DNA of 64,000 nucleotides from contig CAWHVF010000005.1 of the NCBI GenBank assembly GCA_963832785.1, forward strand, positions 2,046,001-2,110,000, given 5' to 3'. Positions 1 to 7,837 of the stretch are shown here, piece by piece. Position 1 is the first letter of the stretch; every line of letters starts with the position of its first letter. Below the pieces are notes generated by a model, which was not told where the DNA came from, did no database searches, and saw only the letters and a program-made list of their open reading frames with translations. The DNA is from CAWBRT01 sp963832785 (GTDB taxonomy: Bacteria; Acidobacteriota; Terriglobia; Terriglobales; Acidobacteriaceae). The translations under genes and the position numbers were made by a program.

Positions 1-648
1 TTCCGCCTGGATTCCTTCCTTTTCCAATATGGCAGCCGCCTCCAGCGCCTTGGTCACCATGAAGCCGTTAGCGAAGATGGCGACGTCCTTGCCCGGACGG
101 AGGACGATAGCTTTGCCAATTTCCAAAGACATCTCGGGACTGTAAACCGGCGGAACCTCCGCCCGGCTGAGGCGCAGGTAAACCGGGCCCTTATGACGGG
201 CGGCGGCGAAGACCACCTGCCTGGCGGCGTGCTCGTCGGCCGGCACGATGACCGTTATGTTGGGAATCGCCCGCATGACGGCAACGTCCTCGACCGACTG
301 ATGGCTGGCGCCGTCAAAGGAGTCGGACAAGCCGCCGTAAGCGCCTGCGATCTTGACGTTCAGCTTGTTATAAGCAATCAGGCTGCGCACCGGATCGCCG
401 GCACGAAGCGCGCAGAACAAGGCAAAGGTATTTACGAACGGCAGCTTGCCGGCGGCGGCCATGCCGGCCGCTATCGACATCATGTTGCCTTCGGCGATGC
501 CCACGTTGAAGAACCGCTCCGGGAACGCATTCGCGAACAGGGCGGTGCGGGTCGAGCTGGAGACATCGGCATCCAATACCAGCACATCCGGATTGATCCG
601 CCCCAGTTCTACCAGTGCTTCTCCGTATGCTTCACGCATTGCTTTCAT
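1..648 (-). CDS. Transketolase C-terminal subunit (partial, cut by window edge)
   Basis: This is the pyrimidine-binding and C-terminal half of a split transketolase, which transfers two-carbon ketol units between sugar phosphates with TPP together with the upstream N-terminal subunit. The first 216 residues are visible and open MKAMREAYGEAL. They contain the Pyr-domain stretch with DADVSSSTRT, the conserved glutamate region NVGIAEGNMM and SHQSVEDVAVMR. The start ATG overlaps the stop of the N-terminal subunit gene (ATGA at 645-648), so the two are translationally coupled. The 3' end lies beyond position 1. The substrate cannot be told from the sequence; split transketolases also serve specialised sugar catabolism, and the adjacent dehydrogenase hints at that. 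Confidence 0.92.
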   Translation of the reverse strand, partial: MKAMREAYGEALVELGRINPDVLVLDADVSSSTRTALFANAFPERFFNVGIAEGNMMSIAAGMAAAGKLPFVNTFALFCALRAGDPVRSLIAYNKLNVKIAGAYGGLSDSFDGASHQSVEDVAVMRAIPNITVIVPADEHAARQVVFAAARHKGPVYLRLSRAEVPPVYSPEMSLEIGKAIVLRPGKDVAIFANGFMVTKALEAAAILEKEGIQAE

Positions 649-1481
649 TTGGCTTCCACCTCCAGCTCAGCCATCGCCTGGGCATAAAGTTGATCGTTAA
701 TTGCTTTGCCGTGCCATTCGTTCTTGCCCTCCATGAAAGAGACGCCTTTGCCCTTGACGGTGTGGGCGATGATCACGGTGGGGCCATGCGGCTTTTTCTT
801 GGCCGCGTCGATGGCGGCGTCCAGGGCGCGGATGTCATGGCCGTCGACTTCGAGCACATTCCAGCCGAAGGCGCCGAACTTGCCGGCAACGTTGCCCAGC
901 GGCATGATGTCGTCCACTTTGCCGTCCAGTTGAACTCCATTGTTGTCGACAATGGCGATCAGCCTGTCCAGCCGGAATTTTGCCGCCGCCATGGCTGCTT
1001 CCCAGACTTGGCCTTCCTGAATTTCGCCATCTCCCAGCAGCACGTAGGTATAGTAATCACGGTTGTCCAGCTTGCCCGCCAGCGCCATTCCTATACCGAC
1101 CGATAACCCGAGTCCCAGCGAGCCGGTGGACATGTCGATCCCCGGCGTCGTCTTCATGTCCGGATGGCCTTGAAGTATTGCTCCAAGACGGCGCAGCCGC
1201 GACAGCTCTTCGCGCGGGAAATAGCCTTTTTCGCAAAGCACCTGGTATAGCGCCGGAGCGCAGTGGCCCTTGGAAGCAATGAAGCGGTCCCGGTCGGGAG
1301 AATTCACCTGGGTGCAGCTTACCCGCATCTGGTTGAAATAGAGCACGGTCAGAATTTCCACGGCAGATAGCGACCCTCCGGGATGCCCCGACTGCGCGTT
1401 ATGAAGCATCTTTATTATCTCTTTGCGAATGTTGTGGGCGATTTGCTTCAGGCTTTCGTAAGCCGCCGCATCCAATGCCAT
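645..1481 (-). CDS. Transketolase N-terminal subunit
   Basis: A 278-residue TPP-binding half of a split transketolase. The TPP/Mg motif runs from GDGEIQEG (about residues 150-157) to the NN pair (about 180-181). Other family marks are SGHPGGSLSA (31-40) and SKGHCAPALY (70-79). An in-frame reading continues upstream to 1640, but ATG 1481 is preceded by a good ribosome site (TAAGGAG), and the extra residues are unlike the family, so the short start is chosen. It sits between an alcohol dehydrogenase gene and the C-terminal subunit, all on the minus strand, probably one operon. A split enzyme is normal for many bacteria and archaea. Confidence 0.93.
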   Translation of the reverse strand: MALDAAAYESLKQIAHNIRKEIIKMLHNAQSGHPGGSLSAVEILTVLYFNQMRVSCTQVNSPDRDRFIASKGHCAPALYQVLCEKGYFPREELSRLRRLGAILQGHPDMKTTPGIDMSTGSLGLGLSVGIGMALAGKLDNRDYYTYVLLGDGEIQEGQVWEAAMAAAKFRLDRLIAIVDNNGVQLDGKVDDIMPLGNVAGKFGAFGWNVLEVDGHDIRALDAAIDAAKKKPHGPTVIIAHTVKGKGVSFMEGKNEWHGKAINDQLYAQAMAELEVEAK

Positions 1482-1573
1482 GATTGCCTGCTCCTTATAC
1501 TTCGGCTCAGCGCCTCCCTGGTTTAGCCTTCGAGGATCGAAGCCGCCTTGTGCCGTGCCTTGCCAGTGGTGAA

Positions 1574-2611
1574 CTAAACCGGTGTCAGAACCAGTTTGAA
1601 CCCTTCTTTCTTTTCGAACTTCTCGAAAGCCTGCTTCCATTCGGTTATCGGCAGGACGTCGGAAACCAGGACGTCCGTCCTTACTCTTCCCGACTGCAGT
1701 AACTGGATGGCTTTCTCCCAGGAGGTCCAGGTTGAGCCCAGTGACCCTGTCACTTTGAGTTCGCGGAAACAGATCTTCTCAAAATCGACTTGCAGCGGCT
1801 TGCCGAATAGCCCGATCTGGGTGTACTGGCCACCCTTGCGCGTCAGAAGCAGTCCCGAGTCGACGGCCTTGGGCGAGCCGGAACATTCCAGCAGCACGTC
1901 GGCGCCCCGGCCGGCGGTGACTTCGTTAATGACGGCGAAGATGTCCTCGCTGGTGAGGTCAATCGTACGGTCGGCTCCCAGGCGCTTGGCCAGTTCCAGC
2001 CGCTGCTGGTCGATCTTGGTTCCCGCCACCACCACCGTCGCGCCTTGCGCCTTGGCCACCTGCAGCGCCAGCAGGCCGATGCTTCCCGGACCCGTGACCA
2101 GAACTACGTCCCCGGCCGCAATTCCGGTCAGTTCCATGGCCGCGTGGGTCACGCAAGCCAAGGGCTCGCACAGCGCTCCCGCGACGAAATCGATGTTGTC
2201 GGGCAGGCGGTGCACCCTCTCCTGCGGCACTATCGTGTAGCGGGTAAACACACCGTTGTACCAATACCCGAGCGTTCGGCGATTGGAGCAGAGATTATAA
2301 AAACCGGTGCGGCAGTGAAGACAATCGCCGCAGAAGCTGAAGGCAGTTTCGGAGGTAACGCGGTCGTTCACCTTCCAGCGCTGGACGTTCTCGCCCACCG
2401 CCGTCACCACGCCCGCGAATTCGTGGCCAGTAACCACCGGGGGATTGATTGGGATGCCGTCGATATCGTCGTGAAAGATATGAAGGTCGGAACCGCAAAT
2501 GCCGGCCGCCCGCACCTCGATTTTTATCTGCCCGGGACCGGGGCTGGGTTCGGGGACATCCCGGACTTCCATATTGCCTGGTCCCTTGGCGTATTTGACT
2601 AGTGCCTTCAT
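1574..2611 (-). CDS. Zinc-dependent medium-chain alcohol/polyol dehydrogenase
   Basis: A 345-residue NAD(P)-dependent dehydrogenase of the threonine/sorbitol dehydrogenase group. Catalytic zinc ligands are visible as Cys39 (GICGSD) and His63-Glu64 (GHEF). The structural zinc site is Cys94, 97, 100 and 108 (CGDCLHC...C). The Rossmann nucleotide motif is GPGSIGLLAL near residue 175. The ATG at 2611 has GGGGA seven bases upstream and is preferred to the TTG four codons earlier. It is the promoter-proximal gene of the unit that continues into the split transketolase, which suggests oxidation of a polyol to a keto sugar that transketolase then uses. The substrate is unknown. Confidence 0.9.
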   Translation of the reverse strand: MKALVKYAKGPGNMEVRDVPEPSPGPGQIKIEVRAAGICGSDLHIFHDDIDGIPINPPVVTGHEFAGVVTAVGENVQRWKVNDRVTSETAFSFCGDCLHCRTGFYNLCSNRRTLGYWYNGVFTRYTIVPQERVHRLPDNIDFVAGALCEPLACVTHAAMELTGIAAGDVVLVTGPGSIGLLALQVAKAQGATVVVAGTKIDQQRLELAKRLGADRTIDLTSEDIFAVINEVTAGRGADVLLECSGSPKAVDSGLLLTRKGGQYTQIGLFGKPLQVDFEKICFRELKVTGSLGSTWTSWEKAIQLLQSGRVRTDVLVSDVLPITEWKQAFEKFEKKEGFKLVLTPV

Positions 2612-2842
2612 GACTGTCCCCAATCTTTCGCTATGGCTGATTCAGGATTCAATAACGCAAACACATGAAGCGCAGGATGACACTTCTAAATTTCCAGATC
2701 AGTAGGTTCGCTGGCATAAGTCTACCAGCGAGCGCGTGATTTTAGACCGCAAATATCCGCGCGATAACGGCGGTGCGGCATGGCGAATGACCGCCTCCCC
2801 GGAAGGCGGCATGCCTGGAGCACCGGCGGGCTGTGCGGCATG

Positions 2843-2985
2843 AGCTGTGGGTCAATTTGAATTTCCACAACAACGGGTGCCCCACGTCCCGCCCTGCTTT
2901 TGGGCTGACGTGGGGCCGATTCTCCAGGTTAGCGCCGAAAAGCGCGGCGCGGAACCTGGGGCACCCTTCAAATTGACCCACTACC
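2843..2985 (+). mobile_element. MITE copy A (143 bp, 8-bp TSD)
   Basis: Full-length copy of the window's palindromic element, in the 476-base gap between the dehydrogenase and the ABC transporter operon. The left end reads AGCTGTGGGTCAATTTGAA, with two substitutions against the other copies, and the right end TTCAAATTGACCCACTACC. The 8-bp duplication GCGGCATG flanks it exactly at 2835-2842 and 2986-2993. The interior carries two further stem-loops (CCCCACGTC/GACGTGGGG and AGGTT/AACCT). It has no coding capacity; short ORFs read across it are artefacts. Nothing else is recognised in this gap apart from presumed promoters of the divergent genes. Confidence 0.93.
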
Positions 2986-3087
2986 GCGGCATGGCGCAGC
3001 TTTCTTATGGCTTTGGTTTGTGCTAGTTTGTGCTTCTCGCCTAAAATGTGTCCGACCATAGGCCAAGAATCTTCAGGAGGGATATCC

Positions 3088-4299
3088 ATGAAGAAAGTTA
3101 CAGGGTTGGGTGTGGCGCTTGCGCTGGCTTTCGGGCTGGCAACGCTTGGCTGCCAGAAGAGCGGGCCAGCGGGCGGCGCGAGCGACACCTTCAAGATTGG
3201 CGTCATAACGGCTTTGACCGGTAGTCAGGCCGCTTTCGGCCAGGCCCACAAGAACGGCTATGCCATCGCCCTGGAGGAGATCAACGCCAAGGGCGGAGTT
3301 CTTGGCAAGAAAGTCGAACTGGATTTTTACGACGACCAGAGCAAGCCCGATCAGGCGGTGCAAGGCGTGGCCAAACTGGTGGACCAGGACCACGTGCCCG
3401 TAATCCTGGGATCGTATTCCTCGGAGAGCACGCGCGCCATTGTGCCGGTGGTCACGGCCAAGAAAGTGCCGCTGGTGATTCCCACCGCCGTGGCGGAAAA
3501 CGTAATGGAGTCGGGTTCGCCGTGGGTGTTCCGCATCTGCGCCGGCTCGGATTCCTACGCCGGTTCGACCGTGGATTTTCTGAAGCACAACGGCAATCCC
3601 AAGAAGCTGGCCATCGTCTATGAAAACACCAATTTCGGGCTGGCCAATTACAAGTCCATGGAAAACGCCGCCAAGGCTGCCGGCATGGAGATAGTGGACA
3701 CCGAGGCCTACCAGGCCAGTTCGCCCGATTACAAAGCGCTGTTGCAGCGGGTTAAGGCGAAGAACCCGGACGTTATTTATTTCGCCTCTTACCTGCTCGA
3801 TGCCGGGACGCTGATGCGGCAGTCGGAGCAGGTGAACCTTAACCCCAAGTACTACACCTCCGCCGGAACCGGCTTCGCCGCCGCCGAATTCCCCGACCCC
3901 AACAAGGGCGCGGGCAAATACGCCGAGTACACCTTCTCGGTCTCGCAGTGGCTGCCGACGGCGAAGTGGAAGGGCTCGAAGGAATTCGACGAGAAGTATT
4001 TCCAGATGACCAAGACCCATCCGGCCTTCCACGCGGTGCAAGCTTACGCTGCGCTGATTACCACCGCCGCCGCGATAAACGAAAGCAAAGCGACGACCCC
4101 GGAGGGGATTCGCGACGCCCTGCGCAAGGTCAACCTGCCGGATACCACCTTCGGTCACATCAAGTTCGACGCCCACGGGCAGAATTCGCATCCCGTGCTG
4201 GTGACACAGATACTGAAAGGGGAGTACAAGGTGGTTTGGCCGCCCGATGCCGCCGAGGCCAAGCCGGTCGTTCCCACTCCGCCGTGGAATAAACGCTAG
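3088..4299 (+). CDS. ABC transporter substrate-binding lipoprotein, branched-chain amino acid type
   Basis: A periplasmic binding protein of the LivJ/Leu-Ile-Val family (PBP1 fold, 403 residues). It begins with a lipoprotein signal, MKKVTGLGVALALAFG, with the lipobox cysteine at residue 22 (TLGC). The mature part shows family segments such as GVITALTGSQAAFGQ and an SxxxT-type ligand stretch (SYSSESTRAIVPV). ATG 3088 follows AGGAGG by seven bases; a longer in-frame reading from 3007 is rejected for lack of a ribosome site. It leads the five-gene liv-like operon. Relatives bind amino acids, amides, urea or aromatic acids, so the ligand is undetermined. Confidence 0.93.
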   Translation: MKKVTGLGVALALAFGLATLGCQKSGPAGGASDTFKIGVITALTGSQAAFGQAHKNGYAIALEEINAKGGVLGKKVELDFYDDQSKPDQAVQGVAKLVDQDHVPVILGSYSSESTRAIVPVVTAKKVPLVIPTAVAENVMESGSPWVFRICAGSDSYAGSTVDFLKHNGNPKKLAIVYENTNFGLANYKSMENAAKAAGMEIVDTEAYQASSPDYKALLQRVKAKNPDVIYFASYLLDAGTLMRQSEQVNLNPKYYTSAGTGFAAAEFPDPNKGAGKYAEYTFSVSQWLPTAKWKGSKEFDEKYFQMTKTHPAFHAVQAYAALITTAAAINESKATTPEGIRDALRKVNLPDTTFGHIKFDAHGQNSHPVLVTQILKGEYKVVWPPDAAEAKPVVPTPPWNKR

Positions 4300-4371
4300 T
4301 CAGGCGGCGGTTCACTCATCTTCGGCCCAGCCGGGGCGGCTGGGCCTGTCTAAAGACGCTGGAGCGGAATC

Positions 4372-5250
4372 GTGAACTGGTTTTATCCTGCCGCACAAGC
4401 GATTCTCAATGGCATTCTGACGGGAGCTCTCTACGGCCTGATTGCCATGGGCATGGCCCTGATCTTTGGGGTCATGCGCCTGGTGAACTTTGCCCATGGC
4501 GCCTTCCTGATGCTGGGCATGTACACCACCTGGGTGTTGTTCGAGTACGCGCACGTCAATCCGTATTTCGGTTTCCTGGCGGCGGGAATCATTCTGTTCG
4601 TCTTTGGCGGGGCGGTGTATGCGGGCATCGTGCGGCGCGTGCCGGCTTCGGCGGAGTTCATGGTGATTCTGCTGACCCTGGGCGTATCGCTGATCTGCGT
4701 GGATACCGTCCTGCTCGTCTTTGGCGCCGACTACCATCAACTAAACATCCCGCTGTTGGGCGATAACGTGCACCTGGGATCGCAGATCACCCTCAACGCG
4801 CCCTGGCTGATCTCGTTTGCCATCGCGCTGCTGGCGGCGGGGGGGCTTTATTTCTTTGTCATGCGCACGCGCCTGGGACGGGCGGCGCGCGCCATCGCCC
4901 AGAACCCCTTTTCCGCGCCCCTGATGGGCATTAACGTAGGCCGGGTGCAGGCCATCACGTTCGGCATTGGAGCGGCGGCTGCCGGTATCGCCGGCGGCCT
5001 GCTCCTGCCGGTGTTCTATCTCTATCCCGACGTGGGTCACCTGTTTAACCTCAAATCGTTTCTTATCGTGGTGATGGGCGGCATGGGCTCGATCGAGGGC
5101 GCAGCGGCGGCGGGCGTGGTGCTGGGCGTGGTCGAGAGCCTCACCAGCCTGTATTGGGGAAACGAGTGGGCGCTGGTGGTGGACTTCGTCATCTTCATCC
5201 TGGTGCTCTCGTTCAAGCCCAGCGGCATCTTTGGGAGCCAGCGCGCATGA
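4372..5250 (+). CDS. livH: Branched-chain amino acid type ABC transporter permease LivH
   Basis: A 292-residue integral membrane permease with about eight hydrophobic helices. It shows the LivH hallmark segments LYGLIAMGMALIFGVMRLVNFAHGA near the N-terminus and ALMGINVGR plus VVMGGMGSIEGA further on, the latter including the cytoplasmic coupling region. It pairs with LivM to form the transmembrane channel of the transporter. The gene overlaps livM by four bases (ATGA at 5247-5250), which implies translational coupling. The start at 4372 is a GTG that agrees with the family length. Confidence 0.93.
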   Translation: MNWFYPAAQAILNGILTGALYGLIAMGMALIFGVMRLVNFAHGAFLMLGMYTTWVLFEYAHVNPYFGFLAAGIILFVFGGAVYAGIVRRVPASAEFMVILLTLGVSLICVDTVLLVFGADYHQLNIPLLGDNVHLGSQITLNAPWLISFAIALLAAGGLYFFVMRTRLGRAARAIAQNPFSAPLMGINVGRVQAITFGIGAAAAGIAGGLLLPVFYLYPDVGHLFNLKSFLIVVMGGMGSIEGAAAAGVVLGVVESLTSLYWGNEWALVVDFVIFILVLSFKPSGIFGSQRA

Positions 5251-6275
5251 GACGGCAACAGGTGGCGGCGGCGGCGATCATCTTTGCCGTGATGTTAGCG
5301 CTGGCCGCCTATCTGCGCAGCGATTACCTGCTGCAGATCGGCTTCCGGCTGATGCTTTTCGCCGCCCTGGGACTGGCCTGGAACCTGGTTGGCGGCTACG
5401 CCGGCCAGTTGTCGCTCGGACACGCCGCCTACTTCGGCGTCGGCGCCTACGGCCTGGCCCTGCTGAGCAAATTGGGAATGTCGCCGTGGCTGGCCATGCT
5501 GGGGGGAATGGTGCTGGCGATGTTGTCGGCCGCCGTCATTGGCAGAGTCTCGTTCCGCCTGCGCGGGCCATATTTCTGCCTGGCCACCATCGCCTTCGCC
5601 GAGGTCGTGCGCCTGATCGCCAAAAATCTTCCCGAGGTGACCGGCGGCGACGTGGGGACGCAAGTGCCTCTGCTGTTCCCGCACAATACCTCCGCCTGGT
5701 TCTGTGTTTCCGCCGTGGTGCTGGCGGCCTTGGCCTTCGCCCTCAGCTACTGGGTCGAACGCTCGCGCTTCGGCTATTACCTGATGGCCATCCGCGAAGA
5801 CGAAGACACGGCGCTCTCGGTCGGCGTAAACACGGTGCGGGTGAAGTTGTGGTCTCTGCTGCTGAGCGCGGCGGTCACAGCGCTGGCCGGCGCGCTTTAC
5901 GCCAGCCTTTTCCTGTACATCGTGCCCGACCAGGTGCTGGGGATAGAACTCTCGGTGGAAATTGCCATTCTGCCGATGCTGGGCGGCGCCGGGACCCTGC
6001 TCGGGCCGCTGCTGGGCTCCGTCGTGCTGGAGGGGGCGGCGGAAATCTTCAAGAACGAATTCAAGGAAGCGCACCTGTTGATTTACGGCCTGCTGGTCAT
6101 CGTGGTGGTGCTGTTCCTGCCCGATGGCATTGTCGGGACGCTGATTCGCCGGCTGGGCCATCGCCGGGCGGCATTAGCGCCTTCCGCCGAGCCGGCCGCC
6201 GCAACCGGCGCAACCGCTGCCTACGTCGGGGAGCCCGGGCGGCAGCCCAGAAACCCAGACGGACCGGAATCGTGA
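5247..6275 (+). CDS. livM: Branched-chain amino acid type ABC transporter permease LivM
   Basis: The second membrane permease of the transporter, 342 residues, starting MRRQQVAAAA at the ATG that overlaps the livH stop. LivM signatures include GLAWNLVGGYAGQLSLGHAAYFGVGAY (residues about 40-65, given in part) and the coupling segment MLGGAGTLLGPLLGS near residue 250. The C-terminal 40 residues are Ala/Pro-rich and probably cytoplasmic. An in-frame upstream start at 5154 would overlap livH by 97 bases and is not used. It is followed after nine bases by livG. Confidence 0.93.
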   Translation: MRRQQVAAAAIIFAVMLALAAYLRSDYLLQIGFRLMLFAALGLAWNLVGGYAGQLSLGHAAYFGVGAYGLALLSKLGMSPWLAMLGGMVLAMLSAAVIGRVSFRLRGPYFCLATIAFAEVVRLIAKNLPEVTGGDVGTQVPLLFPHNTSAWFCVSAVVLAALAFALSYWVERSRFGYYLMAIREDEDTALSVGVNTVRVKLWSLLLSAAVTALAGALYASLFLYIVPDQVLGIELSVEIAILPMLGGAGTLLGPLLGSVVLEGAAEIFKNEFKEAHLLIYGLLVIVVVLFLPDGIVGTLIRRLGHRRAALAPSAEPAAATGATAAYVGEPGRQPRNPDGPES

Positions 6276-6284
6276 GCTGAAGGC

Positions 6285-7019
6285 ATGGCTTTACTGGAGA
6301 TCAAAAACGTCAGCAAGCGCTTCGGCGGACTGAAGGCGGTGACAGATGTCACCATGTCGGTCGAGGCGGGCGAAATCGTATTCATCGTCGGCCCCAACGG
6401 CGCCGGCAAGACCACCCTGTTCAACCTCATCACCAGCGTCTATCACGCCGACTCGGGGCAGGTGCTGTTTGAGGGAAAAGACATCACCCGCTCCTCGCCC
6501 GACAGCGCCGCCCGGCTGGGGATCGGCCGCACCTTCCAGATTCCCAAGCCGCTGCGCAACCTCACGGTGCTGGAGAACGTGATGCTGGGCGCGTTTCTGC
6601 ACACCGCATCACCGGCGCGCGCCGAGGAGGAAGCGGTGAAGGTGCTGGAATTTCTCGGCATGGAGAAGCTGATGCGTCTGCCGGTGCGCGGCACGGGACT
6701 GGCCATGGTGAAGCGGCTGGAGATAGCGCGCGCGCTGGCCACCAAACCCAAGCTGATCCTGTTGGACGAAGTCGTAGCCGGCCTGCCCACTACCGAGGCC
6801 CTGCGGCTGGCCGAACTGTTGCAGCGGCTTCCCGACTGGGGAATTGCCGCCATCGGCGGCGTCGAGCACGTCATGCAGGTGGTCATGAAGATCGCGGCCC
6901 GGGTGGTGGTGCTCGATCATGGCATCAAGATCGCCGAGGGCAAGCCGCAGGATATCGTGCGCCGCCCCGAAGTGATCGAAGCCTATCTCGGGTCGAAGTA
7001 CAAGGAAGTGGTGAAATGA
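6285..7019 (+). CDS. livG: ABC transporter ATP-binding protein LivG
   Basis: A 244-residue ATPase subunit. Walker A is GPNGAGKTT (about residue 37), and Walker B is LILLDEVVAGL near residue 160, followed by the H-loop histidine in GGVEHVM. The signature loop is not LSGGQ: the equivalent position reads TGLAMVKRLEIARAL. That is within the range of the LLDEV(M/V)AGL subgroup of Liv ATPases but more diverged than usual. The gene ends ATGA, overlapping the livF start by four bases. It powers the LivH/LivM permease as a heterodimer with LivF. Confidence 0.93.
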   Translation: MALLEIKNVSKRFGGLKAVTDVTMSVEAGEIVFIVGPNGAGKTTLFNLITSVYHADSGQVLFEGKDITRSSPDSAARLGIGRTFQIPKPLRNLTVLENVMLGAFLHTASPARAEEEAVKVLEFLGMEKLMRLPVRGTGLAMVKRLEIARALATKPKLILLDEVVAGLPTTEALRLAELLQRLPDWGIAAIGGVEHVMQVVMKIAARVVVLDHGIKIAEGKPQDIVRRPEVIEAYLGSKYKEVVK

Positions 7020-7837
7020 GCGGCGACGGCGCGCCTCCGCTTCTGGAACTGGCCGGCATCAACGCCGGCTACGGCGACTTTCAAGCCTTGTTCAATCTCT
7101 CGCTTACCGTCAGGCAGGGCGAGGTCGTGACCCTGATCGGCGCCAACGGCGCGGGCAAGACCACCACCCTGCGGGTGATCAGCGGGCTGGTGCGCTGCCA
7201 GGGCGGCACGGTGAAATTCGACGGCCGGGAGATCAGCCGGCTGCCGGTGCATGACATCGTGGCGCTGGGCATCAGCCACGTTCCCGAAGGCCGGCAACTG
7301 TTCCCCTATATGACCGTGGAGGAGCACCTGGTTCTCGGGGCTTACATCGAGCGCACCCGGCGCAAGGTTCCGCAACTGCTGGAAGAGCAGTACGCGCTGT
7401 TTCCCAAGCTGAAGGAGCGCCGCAAGCAGGCGGCTGGCACGCTCTCCGGCGGCGAGCAGCAGATGGTGGCCATCGCCCGCGGCCTGATGTCCGAGCCCCG
7501 GCTCCTGCTGCTGGATGAGCCTTCTCTCGGGCTGGCGCCCAAGCTGGTGGAAGAGGTCTTCCAGAAGATCCGCGAAATCGGCGAGCGCAACGTTCCCGTG
7601 CTCATCGTTGAGCAGAACGTGGTGGACGGGCTGAGCGTCTCGACGCGCGGCTACGTCATGGAAAACGGCTCCATCGTGCTGGCAGGGGGCATCCAGCGAT
7701 CTGCTGGGCAACGCGCAAATCCGCGCCGCCTACCTCGGGCTGGCATGACCAGTCGAAAAAGTGTTCACGCCAGTCCCAGTTCTGCCAGTTTCGCCGCGGT
7801 TGGCACCCCATTCTCGTCCCAGCCGCGAAATGCGTAA
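7016..7837 (+). CDS. livF: ABC transporter ATP-binding protein LivF, C-terminus frameshifted
   Basis: The second ATPase of the transporter: Walker A GANGAGKTT, signature LSGGEQQ, Walker B LLLLDEPSLGLAP. As read, the frame runs to 7837 and ends in about 50 residues unlike any LivF. Around 7685-7689 there is a run of five G. With four G the frame would continue ASSDLLGNAQIRAAYLGLA and stop at TGA 7746-7748, which is the normal LivF ending and length (about 243 residues). So this is a one-base insertion, either a sequence error or a late frameshift. All catalytic motifs lie upstream of it. As read, the tail overlaps the convergent oxidoreductase gene. Confidence 0.9.
   Translation: MSGDGAPPLLELAGINAGYGDFQALFNLSLTVRQGEVVTLIGANGAGKTTTLRVISGLVRCQGGTVKFDGREISRLPVHDIVALGISHVPEGRQLFPYMTVEEHLVLGAYIERTRRKVPQLLEEQYALFPKLKERRKQAAGTLSGGEQQMVAIARGLMSEPRLLLLDEPSLGLAPKLVEEVFQKIREIGERNVPVLIVEQNVVDGLSVSTRGYVMENGSIVLAGGIQRSAGQRANPRRLPRAGMTSRKSVHASPSSASFAAVGTPFSSQPRNA

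Noticed and set aside
2742..3206. ORFs reading across MITE copies (also around 21238-21435, 43397-43609, 44758-44900 and 62248-62472)
   Set aside because: They share peptides only because the element is repeated. They lack ribosome sites and are unlike any protein family I know.
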